NCBI GenBank assembly: GCA_002337455.1
Contig: DDGC01000019.1
Location: 62,001-126,000, forward strand
DNA from: Rhizobiales bacterium UBA1912
Lineage (GTDB): Bacteria > Pseudomonadota > Alphaproteobacteria > Rhizobiales > Devosiaceae
Reading direction: 5' to 3'
Length of the DNA stretch: 64,000 nucleotides
Shown here piece after piece: positions 61,588 through 64,000 of this stretch. Positions within the stretch are counted from its first letter, which is position 1. Each line of letters starts with the position of its first letter. Made by a program: the position numbers and the translations under genes. The notes below the pieces were generated by a model that was not told the DNA's origin, did no database searches, and saw nothing but the letters and a program-made list of their open reading frames with translations.

Positions 61588-62580
61588 ATGTCGGCCGTTA
61601 CCGATCTGCTCAATCTACCCAAGCCAGATTCCCGCTCCGAGGAGCAGGAGAGTGTTGTCGATGCATTCCTGGCGACGGCTGCCGCGCTGGATATGATCGA
61701 TGCGATTCTTTCGGCCTACGCCACGAGCATCGCAGGCAAGGCAGAAGCCGCTCACGGGCACGCCATCGACGCAATAGAGGGGCTGGCGCATGCCCTGGCG
61801 TCCAAGCGCGATAAAGACGTTCTCATCGAGTTCGATGAAGTGTCAGGTTTTCCGTCGCTCCCCGGGGTGCCGCTAGGATATGTGCTGGCCAGGTCAGAAG
61901 TGGGTCTGGCGTTCCTGTCTCCGGCCGCCGCCATCGGAGCGCACCAACATGCAATGGGCGAAATCGTCGGACTTTCTGGCGCACTTTCGGCACTCTCGGA
62001 TGACATCGAGCGGGCGACATCGGCAGGCACCGTCACGTTTGTTGCCGGAAGTACACCTCCGGACGGGTGGTTAAGGGCAAATGGGGCCACGGTCAGCCGT
62101 TCTGCCTATTCTGATTTGTTTTCGCGGATTGGCACCACGTTTGGCGCAGGCAACGGCTCCACCACCTTTCAAATTCCCGATCTGCGCGGAGAATTCATTC
62201 GCGGCTGGGATGACGGACGCGGTATCGACGGGGCGCGGGTTTTGGGCTCGAGCCAAAGCGACCAGAACAAGTCTCACGTGCACACGGGTTCAGCCGAGTC
62301 CGGAGGCGCACACAGTCACTCCGGGTCAACCAGTACCGACTCCCATAACCACACGGTTCCGGCAGCGGCAAGCGACATAGAAGGTCAAGGCCAAGGGCGG
62401 GTCTATACAACCGCCACTACTGGCAACGCCTGGAACCGCTCAACAACATCGGACAGTCATTCGCACTCGCTTTCAATTAATTCCGGCGGTGCCCACACCC
62501 ACGACCTTTCGATCGACAGCTCTGGCGGCAACGAAGCGCGCCCGCGCAACATCGCGCTCCTCGCCTGCATCAAATACTAG
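61588..62580 (+). CDS. Phage tail fibre with tail collar domain
   Basis: A 330-residue protein. The collar domain GTVTFVAGSTPPDGWLRANGATVSRSAYSDLFSRIGTTFGAG...FQIPDLRGEFIRGWDDGRG is complete. It is followed by a Ser/His/Gly-rich region with repeated H-x-H motifs (HVHTG, AHSHSG, SHNHT, SHSHS, AHTHD) typical of metal-binding fibre tips. It starts at 61588 with a TAGGAGG ribosome site. Confidence 0.92.
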   Translation: MSAVTDLLNLPKPDSRSEEQESVVDAFLATAAALDMIDAILSAYATSIAGKAEAAHGHAIDAIEGLAHALASKRDKDVLIEFDEVSGFPSLPGVPLGYVLARSEVGLAFLSPAAAIGAHQHAMGEIVGLSGALSALSDDIERATSAGTVTFVAGSTPPDGWLRANGATVSRSAYSDLFSRIGTTFGAGNGSTTFQIPDLRGEFIRGWDDGRGIDGARVLGSSQSDQNKSHVHTGSAESGGAHSHSGSTSTDSHNHTVPAAASDIEGQGQGRVYTTATTGNAWNRSTTSDSHSHSLSINSGGAHTHDLSIDSSGGNEARPRNIALLACIKY

Positions 62581-62589
62581 GAGGACATC

Positions 62590-63324
62590 TTGGCAGCGCC
62601 AAACGTTTACCATTTTCACCCCGGCACAGGCGTTCTGACCGGTAGTGGCAGTGCTGATCCTTCACCCAAAGAGCCCGGCGTGTGGATCGTTCCAGCCAAT
62701 GCAACCCGAGAGACACCGCCCGAGGTCCCGTCCGGACATATTGCAGTCCGTGATGGAGATGCATGGACGGTAGCCGAGGACCATCGCGGAGAGGTCCACT
62801 GGATCAACGGGATGCAGGTCACGATCGACGAAATCGGGCCGTTGCCCGCGGGCATTTCCGAGGCGCCTCCCGAAGCCGGTGAAGGGCAGGAAGTCGTTTG
62901 GCAGGATGGTGCCTGGGCGATCCTGGCCGATCATCGGGGCGAAATCTGGTACACCGGCCCCAATGCTCCCTTCATAGTCGATTTTCTGGGGGACCCAGCC
63001 CAGCATGGACTGGTTTCGGTCAACCCGGCGATCGATGTCGACGAGGAGGAGCTGCCGCCGCTTGAACGGCATCTGACAAAGCGTCAGGTCAATGCGGCGC
63101 TCATTCTCGCCGGACAAGTGGACCCTGACGCTTTCATCGAAGCTGCGATTGCCTTGATTGGGGATGCCACACAAAGGGCCCTGGCGCTAAACGATTGGCG
63201 CTATGCGCCCTATTACGAGCGAAATCACCCGCTGTTCAACGACCCTGCCATGCTCGCAGCCACGGGGCTTTCCGAGCCGGACATCGACGGCCTCTGGCTG
63301 ACAGCGCTCGGCACGCCGGTCTGA
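62590..63324 (+). CDS. Tail fibre assembly-like protein with duplicated motif
   Basis: A 244-residue protein, probable chaperone for the fibre before it. It holds two similar blocks, GDAWTVAEDHRGEVHWI and DGAWAILADHRGEIWYTG, about 55 residues apart, and a C-terminal helix region (LTKRQVNAALILAGQVDPDAFIEAAIALIGD). The start is TTG at 62590 just after AGGAGGAC. The assignment is from position and the DHRGE motif. Confidence 0.75.
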   Translation: MAAPNVYHFHPGTGVLTGSGSADPSPKEPGVWIVPANATRETPPEVPSGHIAVRDGDAWTVAEDHRGEVHWINGMQVTIDEIGPLPAGISEAPPEAGEGQEVVWQDGAWAILADHRGEIWYTGPNAPFIVDFLGDPAQHGLVSVNPAIDVDEEELPPLERHLTKRQVNAALILAGQVDPDAFIEAAIALIGDATQRALALNDWRYAPYYERNHPLFNDPAMLAATGLSEPDIDGLWLTALGTPV

Positions 63325-63331
63325 TGCCGTG

Positions 63332-63580
63332 ATGCAAACTCATATTAGCGACGGCTGCACCCTCTGGATCGATGGAATCGCTGGAACAAACTGGCGCCAT
63401 TGCTGCGAAGTCCACGACGCTGCCTACAGTTCGCTTGCTAATAAACTATTTGCCGATCTTGACCTCGCGCGGTGTGTTGGCGAGAGCGGCGCACCAATCA
63501 TGGCCGTTGTGATGTTCTGCGGCGTGACCCTTTTCGGATGGATTTGGTACGCGCGGGCCCGTCACGCCAACCGTTCCTGA
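63332..63580 (+). CDS. Small membrane protein with phospholipase-A2-like motif
   Basis: An 82-residue protein. Residues 24-32 read CCEVHDAAY, the CCxxHDxxY active-site signature of secreted phospholipase A2, with His28 as the would-be catalytic residue. A second Asp follows in FADLDLARC. One membrane segment lies at about 55-74 (IMAVVMFCGVTLFGWIWY). It sits between tail fibre assembly and tail sheath genes. A role in membrane attack during lysis or entry is possible. GTG at 63329 is an alternative start. Similar small late-phage proteins are known, but I know no experimental function. Confidence 0.6.
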   Translation: MQTHISDGCTLWIDGIAGTNWRHCCEVHDAAYSSLANKLFADLDLARCVGESGAPIMAVVMFCGVTLFGWIWYARARHANRS

Positions 63581-63633
63581 CGACCGGCGCTAGCCGAACT
63601 ACTCAAACTCAACCCATCAAGCAGGAGACCCCG

Positions 63634-64000
63634 ATGTCGGCACCGACTTTCGGAATGACTTTCACGCGGCCCGAGACCGAACCTGTACCGGTTCTCGGGG
63701 CCGATTTTTCCAAGGCGTTGCTGATCGAAACCAGCGCCGACGCAACGGCGGAGATCTACCCGATCGATACGCCCGTGCGGATTTCGACTTCCGATCCTAT
63801 CGCCGTGGCGGGGCTTGGTACCGGGCTGCTGGCCGATGCCGTCAAGGGCATCAACGACCAGCTCACGACCGGAGCCGACGTCATCGTGGTGCGTGTCACC
63901 GAAGGCGGTACGGTGGCAGAGACCGTCGCGTCGATCGTGGCGGTTCTCGAAGACGTTGCGGCGATCCCGCCGGCAGTCGGCGCCACGCCCCGCCTAGTCT
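63634..64000 (+). CDS. Phage tail sheath protein (P2 FI family), 5' part
   Basis: The N-terminal 122 residues of a contractile tail sheath, cut by the window edge. The start MSAPTFGMTFTRPETEPVPVLGADFSKALLIETS is typical, and the ATG at 63634 has a CAGGAG ribosome site. P2-like phages place the sheath (FI) after the fibre genes, as here. Tube, tape measure and later genes should follow to the right. Confidence 0.88.
   Translation, partial: MSAPTFGMTFTRPETEPVPVLGADFSKALLIETSADATAEIYPIDTPVRISTSDPIAVAGLGTGLLADAVKGINDQLTTGADVIVVRVTEGGTVAETVASIVAVLEDVAAIPPAVGATPRLV

Overview
The window is about 64 kb of a high-GC alphaproteobacterial chromosome. The gene order (pdhC-lpdA-lipA, ispDF, dusB-ntrBCYX-trkA, hfq-hflX-mazG, recG/sdhE/mfd) is that of the Hyphomicrobiales. 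The small details (an SGNH hydrolase inside the PDH cluster, fused ispDF, bicistronic ntrB-ntrC and ntrY-ntrX) suggest a Devosiaceae-type genome such as Devosia or Pelagibacterium. That genus-level guess is inference from gene order and composition only.

Bases 1-31,240 are core chromosome. They hold the end of the pyruvate dehydrogenase E2 gene, E3, lipoyl synthase and a START-type COQ10/RatA protein. A PncC/CinA-type amidohydrolase and the fused IspDF enzyme follow on the other strand. Next come DusB and the two nitrogen two-component systems NtrBC and NtrYX, then TrkA/TrkH potassium uptake, Hfq and HflX, and MazG. The DNA repair genes recG and mfd flank the flavinylation factor sdhE. The arm ends with an IalB-family periplasmic protein, a UbiH-type hydroxylase, a TerC-family membrane protein, a quinone oxidoreductase, a DMT exporter and tRNA-Ser(UGA). 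Two copies of a dispersed intergenic repeat are present (15.6 kb and 25.8 kb).

From 31,331 to the right edge the window is one prophage inserted at the 3' end of tRNA-Ser. Its left arm is a leftward early operon of at least ten tightly overlapping small genes that ends in a tyrosine integrase. The immunity region (34.8-35.6 kb) has an S24-type CI repressor and a Cro-like protein. Two sigma70-type promoters, PL and PR, have the same layout, and three copies of one 15-bp palindromic operator overlap or lie between them. The rightward early operon carries a CII-like regulator, a ParB/MT-A70 adenine methyltransferase fusion, the 5' stub of a cytosine methyltransferase, a DUF4326 protein, a zinc-finger primase and a P4-type helicase. 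It is interrupted by two reverse-strand cargo genes: a pentapeptide-repeat membrane protein and a membrane-anchored protein of unknown function.

The late region (45.2 kb to the end) has a lambda-type head module (gpA-like terminase, portal, S49 protease, scaffold, decoration protein D, major capsid E). It is followed by a P2-type contractile tail module (baseplate V, W, J, I, fibres, sheath), so the phage should be a temperate myovirus. The right attachment site, the rest of the tail and the recognised lysis genes lie outside the window. The most interesting features are the CI/Cro operator switch with a predicted leaderless cro, the repeat array at 44.1-44.5 kb, the dcm gene cut by a cargo gene, the hendecad-repeat protein at 53.5 kb, and a tiny late protein with a phospholipase-A2-like CCxxHDxxY motif.
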